From positions 5,969,880 through 6,033,879 of the forward strand of contig NZ_CP072203.1 in the NCBI RefSeq assembly GCF_017654315.1: a DNA stretch of 64,000 nucleotides, read 5' to 3'. Below the pieces are notes generated by a model. That model did not search any database. It was not told the DNA's origin and saw only the letters and a program-made list of their open reading frames with translations. The translations under genes and the position numbers were made by a program. This DNA is from Gordonia polyisoprenivorans (GTDB lineage Bacteria > Actinomycetota > Actinomycetes > Mycobacteriales > Mycobacteriaceae). Of the stretch, positions 34,614 to 43,463 are shown one piece after another; the stretch's first letter is position 1, and each line of letters opens with the position of its first letter.

Positions 34614-35410
34614 GACCCGATGAACTTTGGTGCGCGACGCTCAATCACCGCTGCAAGTCCCTCACGCGAATCGGCCGTACCCGAGAGAGTCGAGACAACT
34701 CGAGCCTCCTCACCGAGTCGGGCTTCGATGGGAGCGCCGACCCCGTCCCACACAAGCCGCTTTGTCGCAGACAGCGCCAACGGCGCCATGTCGGAGAGTT
34801 GCCTTGCGACGTCCTCGACTCGTGCGGCGAGGTCGGCATCGTCGACGACCTCGGTGATCAAGCCCGCGTTCAGTGCATCCTCTGCGGTCAGAGTGGGGTT
34901 CAGCAGCAAGATCTCCAGTGCTTTACGGAGACCAACGAGCTGCGCAAGGGTGACCGTGGCACCGCCATCGGGTGCCATACCTACTCGTACGGCACCGGAA
35001 AAGACCTTGGCCGACCGCGCCGCGACCACGATGTCGGAGGCACAAAGCAGTCCGAGACCCCCTCCGCCGGCGGCGAATCCGTGAACCGCCGTGACAACGG
35101 GAACCTTGAGCCGGATGAGCGACGCTGTGGCGATCTGCAACCAGGCGGTCGCCTCTCGTAAGTAGTCGGGAAGCGCTTCGCCTTTCGAGGCGAAGGTCTT
35201 GACGTCGCCTCCCGCGCAGAAGTTCTTGCCCTCCCCGGTCAGCATGACAACCCGCACATCGGGCGACCCGTGGCAGGCGAGCACCGCATCGTTGAGCGCT
35301 CGAAGCAGCTCAACGTCGAGGCCGTTGGCGGAATCGGGGCGATTGAGGCGAATTCGGCCGATCCCATCGGCGATGGTGCAAAGGACCGGAGAATCGGGGC
35401 TCTCTGTCAT
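34610..35410 (-). CDS. Enoyl-CoA hydratase/isomerase family protein (crotonase)
   Basis: A 266-residue crotonase: LNRPDSANGLDVELL, KNFCAGGDVKTFAS and HGFAAGGGGLGLLCASDIV. The segment RVGMAPDGGATVTLAQLVG has Asp where hydratases often carry the protonating Glu, as in some dienoyl-CoA isomerases. The start at 35410 lies four bases past the upstream stop; no strong ribosome site is seen, so it probably depends on coupling. Confidence 0.87.
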   Translation of the reverse strand: MTESPDSPVLCTIADGIGRIRLNRPDSANGLDVELLRALNDAVLACHGSPDVRVVMLTGEGKNFCAGGDVKTFASKGEALPDYLREATAWLQIATASLIRLKVPVVTAVHGFAAGGGGLGLLCASDIVVAARSAKVFSGAVRVGMAPDGGATVTLAQLVGLRKALEILLLNPTLTAEDALNAGLITEVVDDADLAARVEDVARQLSDMAPLALSATKRLVWDGVGAPIEARLGEEARVVSTLSGTADSREGLAAVIERRAPKFIGS

Positions 35411-35414
35411 CTGG

Positions 35415-36176
35415 CTACTTTCGTGTGGCGAACGAGGTGACGCCGTCCTGGCCGGCGTCACTGCTGATATGGGCGACGACAGCATTCAGCTCGGCATCCA
35501 GGCTGTCGGAGACACTGCGCGAAAGGCTTTGATAAACAAGCTTCTTGATTCCGATGACGGCATCTCGTCGACGACTTGCCAGTTTGGACAAAAAAACAGC
35601 AACCTCGCGGTCGAAGTCATCAGCGGGCCAGTGCGCGTACGCCAGACCAAGCCGGGCAGCATCGACTCCGGATATCCGGTCGCCGCTGAGCAGTAACCCC
35701 AACGCCTGTTGACGACCGACCAAGCTCGCCAGCCGGGCTGTGCTACCGCCACCGGGGATCTGTCCGAACCTGATGTGATTATCGGCGATTCGTGCATCGT
35801 CCCGAACCAACGCGATATCCGCGGCTTGCATGAATTCGAATCCGCCGGCCATCGCTACGCCTTCGACCACTGCAATCACCGGTACAGGACACTCCGCGAT
35901 TGCCCGGCAGGCGTCTCCGAAATTCGTGAAAAGCACCCGCAGCGCATCGACACCCTCGGCACGGAGGCGCTGTACTTCATCGAAATCCCCACCAGCACAG
36001 AAGTTCCCGCCGCTGCCTCGCACCGCAATGACAGCGACATCGGCACGTGTTGCGCATGCACGGATCTCACGGTCGAGCTCACGGCCGAGTTCGACAGTGA
36101 TCGCGTTCATGCTGTCGGGTCGGTTCAAAGTCACCGTCGCGACACCGGCGTGCACAGTCGTGTTCACCACGCTCAT
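35415..36176 (-). CDS. Enoyl-CoA hydratase/isomerase family protein (crotonase)
   Basis: A 253-residue crotonase: LNRPDSMNAITVELG, GNFCAGGDFDEVQ and EGVAMAGGFEFMQAADIAL, with FGQIPGGGSTARLASLVG after. The ATG at 36176 was chosen because the in-frame extension before it runs into the MaoC gene without family similarity. The 47-base gap to the MaoC stop suggests the same transcript. First of three crotonases in a row. Confidence 0.87.
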   Translation of the reverse strand: MSVVNTTVHAGVATVTLNRPDSMNAITVELGRELDREIRACATRADVAVIAVRGSGGNFCAGGDFDEVQRLRAEGVDALRVLFTNFGDACRAIAECPVPVIAVVEGVAMAGGFEFMQAADIALVRDDARIADNHIRFGQIPGGGSTARLASLVGRQQALGLLLSGDRISGVDAARLGLAYAHWPADDFDREVAVFLSKLASRRRDAVIGIKKLVYQSLSRSVSDSLDAELNAVVAHISSDAGQDGVTSFATRK

Positions 36177-36222
36177 GATGTGAACTGCGCATGATCGGTA
36201 CCCAGAGCGCACAGGTCGTTCA

Positions 36223-36675
36223 TCAGGCCACGTACCGCACGATCGATTCGACCACTGCGGCAGGTTTGTCGATTCCATCGATCTCGATGGTCGTCGACAG
36301 CGTGGCCTGCACACCGGCCTCGAGCTTGGTCACCTCGACGACTCGTGCGCTTGCTCGCACTTTCGCGCCTGCCGGGACGGGCGAGATGAACCGGACCTTG
36401 CCCAAGCCGTAGTTGACGGCCAGCCGCACACCCTCAACCGTGTACAGCTGATGCCAAAGCACCGGCAGCAACGACAGCGTGAGAAAGCCGTGGGCGATCG
36501 TCGTGCCGAACGGGCCCTGCGCCGCAGCGTCGGGATCGACATGAATCCATTGATGGTCTCCGGTCGCGTCCGCGAACTTGTCGATTCGCACCTGATCAAC
36601 GGTGACCCAGTCAGATGTACCCAACTCCTGCCCCGTCGAGCCGGCGAACTCGTCGAGACTGTCGAACACCTTCAT
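36223..36675 (-). CDS. MaoC-like (R)-enoyl-CoA hydratase
   Basis: A 150-residue hotdog hydratase with the catalytic dyad in FADATGDHQWIHVD (D40 and H45) and GTTIAHGFLTLSLLP. It is predicted to hydrate trans-2-enoyl-CoA to the (R)-3-hydroxyacyl-CoA. ATG 36675 has AGGAGG. It heads the operon of three crotonases and two ligases and is divergent from the SDR at 36760 across the palindrome at 36696-36717. Confidence 0.88.
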   Translation of the reverse strand: MKVFDSLDEFAGSTGQELGTSDWVTVDQVRIDKFADATGDHQWIHVDPDAAAQGPFGTTIAHGFLTLSLLPVLWHQLYTVEGVRLAVNYGLGKVRFISPVPAGAKVRASARVVEVTKLEAGVQATLSTTIEIDGIDKPAAVVESIVRYVA

Positions 36676-36695
36676 CCACGTCCTCCTGCTCTAGA

Positions 36696-36717
36696 CTAGC
36701 TTCTGAATTGAAGCTAG
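36696..36717. promoter_or_regulatory. Operator palindrome between divergent operons (site S1)
   Basis: Perfect 8-bp arms CTAGCTTC/GAAGCTAG around TGAATT, followed by ATTAAAC. The 36 bases from here match the region from 42164 at 25 positions, including the block TAGATTAAAC. Centred between the MaoC operon and the SDR-tetR operon. Best candidate operator of the TetR protein encoded at 37560. Confidence 0.7.
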
Positions 36718-36759
36718 ATTAAACAATGTCGTAAGTCAACGCTACGAGATCGGTGAAAC

Positions 36760-37563
36760 GTGAACCTGGAACTGATGAATGCGCGCGTGGTCGTCACCGG
36801 CGGCGCTTCCAACATCGGGCGCGGCATAGTCCACGCGTTCGCGTCGGAACAGGCGCGGATAGTCCTCTGTGATGTCGACTCGGAGCAGGCCAGACGAGTG
36901 GAGCGGGAAGCACTCGAGCTCGGCGCCGCCGAACTCATCGTCGACATCCGGGACCTGACGGAGCCAGGATCTGGCGTCGCCGCCGTCGCCCGGGCTGTGG
37001 AGTCCTGGGGCGGCCTGGACGTGTTGGTGAACAACGCCGGCTGGAGCGTAGGGGAGTTCCTCTCCCGCGACGACGACCGTGCCCGGTGGCAGAAACTCGT
37101 CGACATCAACTTGTTCGCGACCATCGAGACCACCAGGGCTGCCATCGACGCCATGCGCTCGGATGAAGCCCAAGGCGGTTCGATCGTCTTCGTCTCCAGC
37201 GAAGCGGCGTTCGGCCAGATCCGGCAGGGTGTTTACGGTGCGACCAAGGCTGCGGCGATCGCGCTGGCGCGCACCACTGCACGCGAGCATGGCCGTCACG
37301 GGATCAGGTCGAATATCGTCTGCCCTGGCCTTGTCGTCCCTTCGGGCCCCGAGGCCGTCGGCACTCAGAGCCTGTGGTCCGGCGGCGACGAGACGGTGTT
37401 CAACGACGACCAGATCCAATACCTGCTGAAGGACACGCCACTTTCTCGGTTGACCACGGCCGAGGACGTCGCCAACTCGGTCCTCTGGCTCAGCTCGGAC
37501 GTTGCTGCCCGGCAGGTCACAGGGCAGCTGATCACCGTCAGCGGCGGCTACACGATGCCATGA
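36760..37563 (+). CDS. Short-chain dehydrogenase/reductase (SDR)
   Basis: A 267-residue SDR with TGGASNIGRG near residue 13, DVLVNNAGWS, the catalytic Ser in VFVSSEAA, YGATKAA, and ISGG-like closing VSGGYTMP. It starts with GTG 36760 (ATG 36775 possible). It is co-transcribed with the TetR gene, whose ATG overlaps its stop. Predicted NAD-dependent dehydrogenase for a ring diol or hydroxyacyl intermediate; after a Rieske dioxygenase, a cis-diol dehydrogenase role is attractive but unproven. Confidence 0.85.
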   Translation: MNLELMNARVVVTGGASNIGRGIVHAFASEQARIVLCDVDSEQARRVEREALELGAAELIVDIRDLTEPGSGVAAVARAVESWGGLDVLVNNAGWSVGEFLSRDDDRARWQKLVDINLFATIETTRAAIDAMRSDEAQGGSIVFVSSEAAFGQIRQGVYGATKAAAIALARTTAREHGRHGIRSNIVCPGLVVPSGPEAVGTQSLWSGGDETVFNDDQIQYLLKDTPLSRLTTAEDVANSVLWLSSDVAARQVTGQLITVSGGYTMP

Positions 37564-38243
37564 GCCCGCTCACCCCCTCCCCAACGACACCTTCGCCCGA
37601 CTCGACGAAGAAGCGTCGTGCGCGCGACACTCGCGAACGTCTACTCCGTAGTGCGGCAAAGGTTCTCGCGTCAAAGGGCTATGGGCAGACGCGGCTGGAT
37701 GCGGTTGCCGAGCTTGCCGGAGTCCGAAGTCCGGCCGTCTACTACCACTTCGCCTCACGAGACGACTTGGTCGCCGCCACTCTGGAGGTCGGCCAGCAAC
37801 GAGTGCGTGAGCACGTGCAGGAGGCGATCGCCGAAACGGCGCGGCAACCATGGGATCAGCAGCTCACCACGGCCGTCACCGCGCATCTGCGAATTCAGTT
37901 GGAATTGTCAGACTTCGCCAAGGCGGTCAGCCGCAACGCCGGGCATGTCCCAGAGCCGATCCGCGAACAGATGCATGCCGAGAGCGAGGCATATCACAAT
38001 GTCTGGCGGGCTCTGCTCATCGATGGGCAGTCACTCGGATGGGTCAACCCCCATCTGGATCTCTCGCTCTCCCGAATGCTGGTGATCGGCGCGCTCAACT
38101 GGGCGACTGAGTGGTGGGCTGGCGGTAAGCCCATGGACGATCTTGTCATGACAGCGTGCGAGCTCATCCGAGCCGGCCTCGCACCGCAGATCGAGGGGGT
38201 GGATCCAGCGACCGCTCGAGGCGGAGTCACTCGGACGCGGTGA
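37560..38243 (+). CDS. TetR-family regulator of the catabolic block
   Basis: A 227-residue TetR protein with a Pro/Ser-rich arm (about 25 residues), the helix-turn-helix LDAVAELAGVRSPAVYYHF, then a helical ligand domain. The ATG at 37560 is coupled to the SDR stop by ATGA. Its own promoter carries site S1, and related sites precede the units at 42141, 30412, 24952 and 46880. It is therefore the prime candidate for controlling the whole 19.7-46.9 kb block. The inducer is probably a pathway acid or its CoA ester (inference). Confidence 0.85.
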   Translation: MSPLTPSPTTPSPDSTKKRRARDTRERLLRSAAKVLASKGYGQTRLDAVAELAGVRSPAVYYHFASRDDLVAATLEVGQQRVREHVQEAIAETARQPWDQQLTTAVTAHLRIQLELSDFAKAVSRNAGHVPEPIREQMHAESEAYHNVWRALLIDGQSLGWVNPHLDLSLSRMLVIGALNWATEWWAGGKPMDDLVMTACELIRAGLAPQIEGVDPATARGGVTRTR

Positions 38244-38283
38244 CGTCGGAGTCAAGCGGTCGGCCGATTCGCAAGGTCACGTC

Positions 38284-39249
38284 TCAGGGTTCGAGGACGA
38301 CTTTCCCACGAATTCTGCCGTCCGCGAGGGACTGAAGGGCTTCCCTGGCTCGTTCGAAGGGAAACCGACCGGTGACCGGTGGGCACAAACCTTGGGCCAC
38401 AAGATTGTTGATTCCCGCGGCAACTTCGACGAGCATCGCTGGAGCGGTCTCCAGGAAGGCTCCCCAGCCTACTCCGATCACGTCGATGTTGCGCAATAGC
38501 AGTCGATTGACCTTGACCGTGGGAATCGCGCCGGCCGCGAAACCGAGAACCACAAGTCGTCCGCATGGAGCCAGGATCCGAATCGCGTCGTCGAACCACT
38601 GCCCGCCAACCGGGTCGACAACCATGTCGACTCCCCGCCCCGAGGTCAAGCCCCGCACGGCATCAGCCCATCCGGGCTCGAGTGCGACGACGTCACTCGC
38701 GCCGCATTCGCGAACAAAGTCGTCGGCCCCCGCGCGGTGAACCAAGCCGATCACGCGGGCACCGGTGAAATTCGCGACCTGTATCGCTGCCGAGCCCAGG
38801 CCCCCTGCTCCACCGAGCACCGCGACCGTGTCCCCCGGCTGCAGGCGCGCTCGAATGGTCATGGCGAAGAACGCGGTTTGGTGATTGGCGACCAGTGCCA
38901 CGGCGTGAGCGTCGTCGAGCTGTGACGGTGCGGCGGCAACCATGTACTCAGGCACCTCTACCTGCTCGGCGTACCCTCCGCCGTTCGAGCAGAGCGCGAC
39001 GACCCTGTCGCCCGGCGCCCAATTGCTCATCGGCGGTGCTGATACGACAGTACCGGCGACCTCACACCCCGGGATATAGGGCGGGGTGAACTTGCTCTGG
39101 TATTCGCCTCGCATCGCCAGCCAGTCCGGGTAGTTTATTCCTGCCGCGCCGATGCGTATCTGCACCAATGCGCGGTCCCGAGGTGCGGGCCAATCGACCA
39201 CACTGAGACCATCTGGGCCGGATAGTGATTCGGCAACAACGGCGCGCAT
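38284..39249 (-). CDS. Quinone oxidoreductase-like protein (medium-chain dehydrogenase/reductase)
   Basis: A 321-residue MDR protein of the zinc-free quinone-reductase branch: AAGINYPDWLAMRGEY, PYIPGCEVAGTVV, VLGGAGGLGSAAIQVA as the NADPH motif, and FERAREALQSLADGRIRGKVVL at the end. It probably reduces or oxidises an enone or acyl-CoA with NADPH. ATG 39249 has GGAGGAG. Last gene of the left-running unit from 42141; it converges on tetR. Confidence 0.85.
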   Translation of the reverse strand: MRAVVAESLSGPDGLSVVDWPAPRDRALVQIRIGAAGINYPDWLAMRGEYQSKFTPPYIPGCEVAGTVVSAPPMSNWAPGDRVVALCSNGGGYAEQVEVPEYMVAAAPSQLDDAHAVALVANHQTAFFAMTIRARLQPGDTVAVLGGAGGLGSAAIQVANFTGARVIGLVHRAGADDFVRECGASDVVALEPGWADAVRGLTSGRGVDMVVDPVGGQWFDDAIRILAPCGRLVVLGFAAGAIPTVKVNRLLLRNIDVIGVGWGAFLETAPAMLVEVAAGINNLVAQGLCPPVTGRFPFERAREALQSLADGRIRGKVVLEP

Positions 39250-39267
39250 GAAACTACTCCTCCTCGA

Positions 39268-40236
39268 CTAGACCGCCAAGCCGACCGGTTCCTGACCTCG
39301 CATCTGGTCGAGGTACTCGGTCATACCATGGAGTTCGCGACCATCATCGGCTCGCCACCGCGTCGAACCCTCGACGATTCGCGACACTGCCCACTCACTG
39401 TCGATCTTCTTGCGATGGCGCAACGGCACATTACTTTCGACGCTGCCGACAAACGTCCAGGTGCGGGCCCCTGCCGAGAGGCTGACCGTTGCGGCAGTCT
39501 GCTGCGCGTTGCCATCACGTTCGGTGACAATCGAGACCCTATCGCACCGAGTGAATTTGTCTCCATCGAGAACGAATCCTCCCTGCAGGGACGAACCGTC
39601 AGGTTTCCCGAAGTAAGCTCCCATGAAGGAAAGATCGGCGCTGGTGCCGTGAATCCAGCGGTAGAACCATGGTGCCTGCCACGATCTCGGACCCCAGGAG
39701 TGATCCCGCAGACCGTGCCCATCAAGCTCAATCAGTTCGTCTCCAATCGAAATACGACCAGACGCTGCCACCGGCTGCTCGTAGTGATTGGGCGCGAACG
39801 ATTCTCCATCGCTGTCAAATGATTCGGCGAAGACCGGAGCGAGCGCAGAAAATTGGATCTCTGCGGTGCAATCCACCACTGGGCTCTCGGACAACGCGGA
39901 TTTGGGATCCTCTAGTCTCTGCGGATCGGCGAGTATGTTGACGCGGCCGACGAATTCGATATCGATTCGTTGGAATGGCTCAACCACCGTCACCGTCAAC
40001 CCGCCCGCGTCGAGGCGCTTGTTCGTGGTCACCGCGGGCCGGTCGAATCCGAAAGCAACGCGGCCATCCGGAAGATAAATGCACACGGTGCGCTCGCCAC
40101 GACCCTCGTTGGGGCGGTTGGCGATCCGGAAGAACCCGCCCACCCCCGCTGCAAGATCGTGGAGCTGAAAGTACATCGACTCGTTGAAGTTGGGTTCATC
40201 GGTCAGTTCGTGGGTGTAGTCGTCGTCAGGCTTCAT
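39268..40236 (-). CDS. AttH/CrtC-like lipocalin-fold protein, function unknown
   Basis: A 322-residue protein of the beta-rich type with the recognisable motif DGHGLRDHSWGPRSW in the middle, shared with AttH/hydroxyneurosporene-hydratase-like proteins. There is no signal peptide. Such proteins accompany APH-like kinases and CoA-handling enzymes in actinobacterial catabolic clusters. The ATG at 40236 overlaps the preceding gene by 11 bases and has GGAG. Family assignment by motif only. Confidence 0.6.
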   Translation of the reverse strand: MKPDDDYTHELTDEPNFNESMYFQLHDLAAGVGGFFRIANRPNEGRGERTVCIYLPDGRVAFGFDRPAVTTNKRLDAGGLTVTVVEPFQRIDIEFVGRVNILADPQRLEDPKSALSESPVVDCTAEIQFSALAPVFAESFDSDGESFAPNHYEQPVAASGRISIGDELIELDGHGLRDHSWGPRSWQAPWFYRWIHGTSADLSFMGAYFGKPDGSSLQGGFVLDGDKFTRCDRVSIVTERDGNAQQTAATVSLSAGARTWTFVGSVESNVPLRHRKKIDSEWAVSRIVEGSTRWRADDGRELHGMTEYLDQMRGQEPVGLAV

Positions 40237-41281
40237 GTTCGCTCCGATCGATGTGGTCGCGTGCGGCCCCGAGCAGATAGGCGACCGTGTCGTCAAGGGC
40301 ATCCAGTGGAATCGCTCCATGATCACCCATCGCTCCTGAGCGCCGCCGTGCGATGACACCCTGTATAAGGGTGGCTGCCCGCCAATGCGTCAGCGCCCGG
40401 TAGTAGTCGAGCCGACCTGACGCCGTGGGATCCACACCGGTGACTGTCGTGTAAGTGGTGACGACATCGTCGGTCGTACCGAATCCGCCAACCCTGGTTG
40501 GCGAGGGCATTGCGATCGCCGGATCGTCGGGGCCGCGCCAATCATCCAGTAGCCACGCGAGGTCCACGATCGGATCGCCAACCGTCGCTAGCTCCCAGTC
40601 CAATACACCGCTGACTGCACCATCGTCCACGAGAAGATTCGAGAGGCGGTAATCGCCGTGCACTATCGAATTTCGAGTGGTTGGCAGAGGCACGTCGCAA
40701 AGTCGTCGAACCAGCCGGCCCCAGAGATCTTCGTGCGTCGTGCCGACACCGACACGCTCCCACATCTGCACCGAGCGGCGGATCTGACGTGTGACGTACG
40801 GCGTTACTGACTGCAGGTGGTCGAGTCCGACAGACTCGGGTGAGATCGTGTGCAGTCTACCCAGAATCGTCACCGCTTCCTGTCCGACAGATCTCCGCTG
40901 CGCTTCCGTGAGCCTCCCTGCATCAGCCTCGGATTCGAGGACGACACCGCCTACCCGAGTCATAGCGTAGAACGTTCGCCCATCCGGGTATTCGCCTCGG
41001 GCAATCACCTCCGGTACCGGCACATCGGTTTGCGAGAGCGCATCGAGCATCATGATCTCGCGGCGCATGTCATGTGCCGTCCCGGAGGCGCCTACCGGTG
41101 GCTCCCGGAGAATCCACGACCGTCCGGACTCATCGGTGACCGCCGAGGTGATATTGGATTGGCCGATCCCGATGCGCCTCACATCGAGGCGGCCATTCAG
41201 TTCAACTCCTTCATTCGCCAACCAGTCCGCGACGGCGGCGGGATCTGCTGACAGGTACGGCGCGGCGTCGGGCACCGTCAC
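40226..41281 (-). CDS. Aminoglycoside-phosphotransferase-fold (APH-like) protein
   Basis: A 351-residue protein with all kinase landmarks: WILREPP (Lys region), VPVPEVIA hinge, the Brenner-type loop VHGDYRLSNLL and the metal-binding LDWELATVGDPIVDL. Unlike the protein at 11272, the catalytic HGD...N is intact. It resembles the kinase-like domain that accompanies acyl-CoA dehydrogenases in fatty-acid-type catabolism. GTG 41281 overlaps the SDR stop (GTGA). The phosphorylated substrate is unknown. Confidence 0.82.
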   Translation of the reverse strand: MTVPDAAPYLSADPAAVADWLANEGVELNGRLDVRRIGIGQSNITSAVTDESGRSWILREPPVGASGTAHDMRREIMMLDALSQTDVPVPEVIARGEYPDGRTFYAMTRVGGVVLESEADAGRLTEAQRRSVGQEAVTILGRLHTISPESVGLDHLQSVTPYVTRQIRRSVQMWERVGVGTTHEDLWGRLVRRLCDVPLPTTRNSIVHGDYRLSNLLVDDGAVSGVLDWELATVGDPIVDLAWLLDDWRGPDDPAIAMPSPTRVGGFGTTDDVVTTYTTVTGVDPTASGRLDYYRALTHWRAATLIQGVIARRRSGAMGDHGAIPLDALDDTVAYLLGAARDHIDRSEHEA

Positions 41282-42141
41282 CCCAAGGGATTCGATCCGG
41301 GGACTGCGTTGCTCATGTCCATGATTTCCGGCCAGCGCGCAGCGACATCCGCCGTACTCGGTGGCTCCGCGAACGAAACCCCCGCGTTGGCGAACTGCTG
41401 CACCCGCTGCACCTGGCCTCCTCCTACCACGAAGACAGCACCAGTATCGGTGCACTCGTCCGACATGAGGTGCGTGACCACGGGAGCGACGAATGACGCC
41501 GGCAACTTTGCCAAGAACTCGGCAGGAGCAACATCTTCAGTCATCCGAGTCGCAGCCAGCGGTGCGACGGCGTTGGCAACAATGCCCTGTTTGCGGCCCT
41601 CGATCGCCAGCGTATTGATGAGACCGACCAGGCCCATCTTGGCTGCTCCATAGTTTGCCTGGCCAAAGTTTCCGTAGAGGCCGCTCGTCGACGTCGCCAC
41701 GACGATCCGACCGAACCCCTGTTCCCGGAAATGCGGCCACGCTTGGTGGATGACGTGGTAACCCCCGTAGAGATGGACCTGGACGACCGCATCCCACTGA
41801 TCGTCGGTCATCTTGGCAAAGGACGAGTCGCGCAGGATTCCGGCATTGCTGACAATGCCGTCGATCCGCCCGTATGTCTCGATCGCCGTCTGGACCAGAG
41901 CTGCGGCTCCCACGTGCGTCGCAACGCTGTCGTAGTTCGCCACTGCGTCCCCACCGGATTCCTTGATCTCGGCGACGACCGCGTCCGCCATCGCCGAGCC
42001 TGCGCCGGTCCCATCACGCGAGCCGCCCAGGTCGTTGACCACAACCTTCGCACCCTGCGCGGCCAGCGATCTCGCATACTCACGGCCGAGCCCTCCGCCG
42101 GCTCCTGTTACGACCACCACGCGCTTGTCTAGTCCCGCCAT
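41278..42141 (-). CDS. Short-chain dehydrogenase (17-beta-HSD4/MFE-2 type)
   Basis: A 287-residue SDR with VVTGAGGGLGREYA, the extended NDLGGSRDGTG loop characteristic of the multifunctional-enzyme-2 dehydrogenase domain, GIVSNAGILRD, STSGLYGNFGQANYGAAK, and a typical C-terminal tail. It would oxidise (R)-3-hydroxyacyl-CoA, complementing the MaoC hydratase at 36223. ATG 42141 has GAGAGG; the operator-like site S2 lies just upstream, divergent from the beta-lactamase-fold gene. Confidence 0.88.
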   Translation of the reverse strand: MAGLDKRVVVVTGAGGGLGREYARSLAAQGAKVVVNDLGGSRDGTGAGSAMADAVVAEIKESGGDAVANYDSVATHVGAAALVQTAIETYGRIDGIVSNAGILRDSSFAKMTDDQWDAVVQVHLYGGYHVIHQAWPHFREQGFGRIVVATSTSGLYGNFGQANYGAAKMGLVGLINTLAIEGRKQGIVANAVAPLAATRMTEDVAPAEFLAKLPASFVAPVVTHLMSDECTDTGAVFVVGGGQVQRVQQFANAGVSFAEPPSTADVAARWPEIMDMSNAVPGSNPLG

Positions 42142-42163
42142 CTGTCCAACCTCTCGTCGCAGA

Positions 42164-42185
42164 CTATAATTCGATTCGAATATAG
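42164..42185. promoter_or_regulatory. Operator palindrome between divergent genes (site S2)
   Basis: CTATAATT and GAATATAG arms (6 of 8 paired) with the inner dyad ATTCGA-T-TCGAAT, followed by ATTAAAC. Extensive match to S1 at 36696. Positioned to control both the SDR operon (left) and the metallo-beta-lactamase-fold gene (right). Confidence 0.65.
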
Positions 42186-42280
42186 ATTAAACTAAGTCGC
42201 AGGGGCAACCTACGGATGCGGCGATGGGGGAGAACTCCCGACGGACCCACCGGACCAAACATCGACGAGAGGACGCAGGA

Positions 42281-43285
42281 GTGTCCGCGACAACGCTTGC
42301 CGACATGGAACAGATCAGTGACGCCGTGTGGCGTATCCCACTACCCCTCCCCCTCGACGATCTCCGCGAAATCAACTGCTACGCGCTGCTCAGCACCAGC
42401 ACGTTGACTCTCATCGACCCTGGATGGCACGAACCAGCTAGCGAGAGGGTGCTAGTTGGCGCGCTGTCCGAGTTGGGAGCGGCGCCACAAGACGTTGAGA
42501 AGATACTCGTTACGCACGCGCATTGGGACCACTACACGCGCGCATTGGATTGGCAACAGCGGTATGGCATCACCGTCTATCTGGGTTTCGAGGAACACCA
42601 CACCATCGATGCATTCGATCTCGCAGACGGAGCGCACCCACGACAGGTTGAACTACTTCGGCGCACCGGTGCACACGACCTTGCCGCGGCGGTGATGGGG
42701 CTCGATCTGGCCGAATATGAACGTGACCAGCCTTTCAGGCCTCCTGATATTTGGGTGGTCGACGGCCAGGCAGTCGACTGCGGCCCCTGCTCGATCCAGG
42801 TGCTGTCCACGCCTGGCCACACAAGGGGTCATGTGGTGTACGAGATGCAAGGAACACCACTTCTGTTCACCGGCGACCACTTGCTGCCGCGGATCACCCC
42901 ATCGCTGGCCTTCGAGCGCGCGCCCGAGGACTCACCACTGACGTCATACATGGATTCCCTGGAACGCATTGCTCGTGGGCCCGAACGACGCATGCTACCG
43001 GCGCACGGTGTGGCATCGGCGAGCGCCACACTTCGCGCCCGGGAACTCCTCAACCACCACAGTCAACGACTCGATGAGATCCGCACCCACCTGCAAGGCA
43101 GAGCCACCGCGTTGGAAGTCGCCGAGCGCATGAGATGGACTCGACACAACAGGACCCTCGGTCAACTCAACCCGATTCATGCCATGACCGCAGTGCTGGA
43201 GGTGCGCGCCCACCTCGAGTACTTGGTGAGCAACGGCGGGGTGACCAAGCAAGACGATGATGCCGAGGACCATTACACGGCCTGA
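42281..43285 (+). CDS. Metallo-beta-lactamase-fold hydrolase
   Basis: A 334-residue MBL protein with HAHWDH at residues 79-84, PGHTRGHVVYE, FTGDHLLP and a late His (LPAHG), the complete di-metal ligand set. The C-terminal 70 residues form a winged-helix-like tail as in LACTB2-type hydrolases. Likely a thioester or lactone hydrolase. GTG 42281 was chosen for its GAGAGG at eight bases; an upstream ATG at 42224 would add 19 basic residues. Divergent from the SDR across site S2. Confidence 0.85.
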   Translation: MSATTLADMEQISDAVWRIPLPLPLDDLREINCYALLSTSTLTLIDPGWHEPASERVLVGALSELGAAPQDVEKILVTHAHWDHYTRALDWQQRYGITVYLGFEEHHTIDAFDLADGAHPRQVELLRRTGAHDLAAAVMGLDLAEYERDQPFRPPDIWVVDGQAVDCGPCSIQVLSTPGHTRGHVVYEMQGTPLLFTGDHLLPRITPSLAFERAPEDSPLTSYMDSLERIARGPERRMLPAHGVASASATLRARELLNHHSQRLDEIRTHLQGRATALEVAERMRWTRHNRTLGQLNPIHAMTAVLEVRAHLEYLVSNGGVTKQDDDAEDHYTA

Positions 43286-43388
43286 TCACTCAGGCGCCTG
43301 AGCTCACGCGCGCTGGCGAGTGGGCTTTGAAAAAACGGCCCCGCGGGTGCACCACCGGAGAGACAGGGCAGGATATGTCTGAAAGTGC

Positions 43389-43417
43389 TTGACTCGTTCT
43401 CGGTTAGCCGTTATTTT
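43389..43417 (+). promoter_or_regulatory. Sigma-A-like promoter
   Basis: TTGACT, 17 bases, then TATTTT, in an AT-rich stretch 47 bases before the membrane-protein start at 43464. It suggests the membrane-protein/NorEF-like unit has its own promoter. Confidence 0.4.
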
Positions 43418-43463
43418 TTATTATACAATAAATTTCCACTCTTGGCGATCATCGGAGTCGACA

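Noticed and set aside
33636..35084. 482-residue open frame on the plus strand
   Set aside because: It runs antisense to the ligase and two crotonases, has no family features, and is rich in Arg/Gly/Ser as expected for a GC-rich shadow frame.
43289..43302. Perfect 14-base palindrome CTCAGGCGCCTGAG after the beta-lactamase-fold gene
   Set aside because: It has no loop, so it cannot form a good terminator hairpin, and nothing similar recurs. A chance palindrome in GC-rich DNA is likely.
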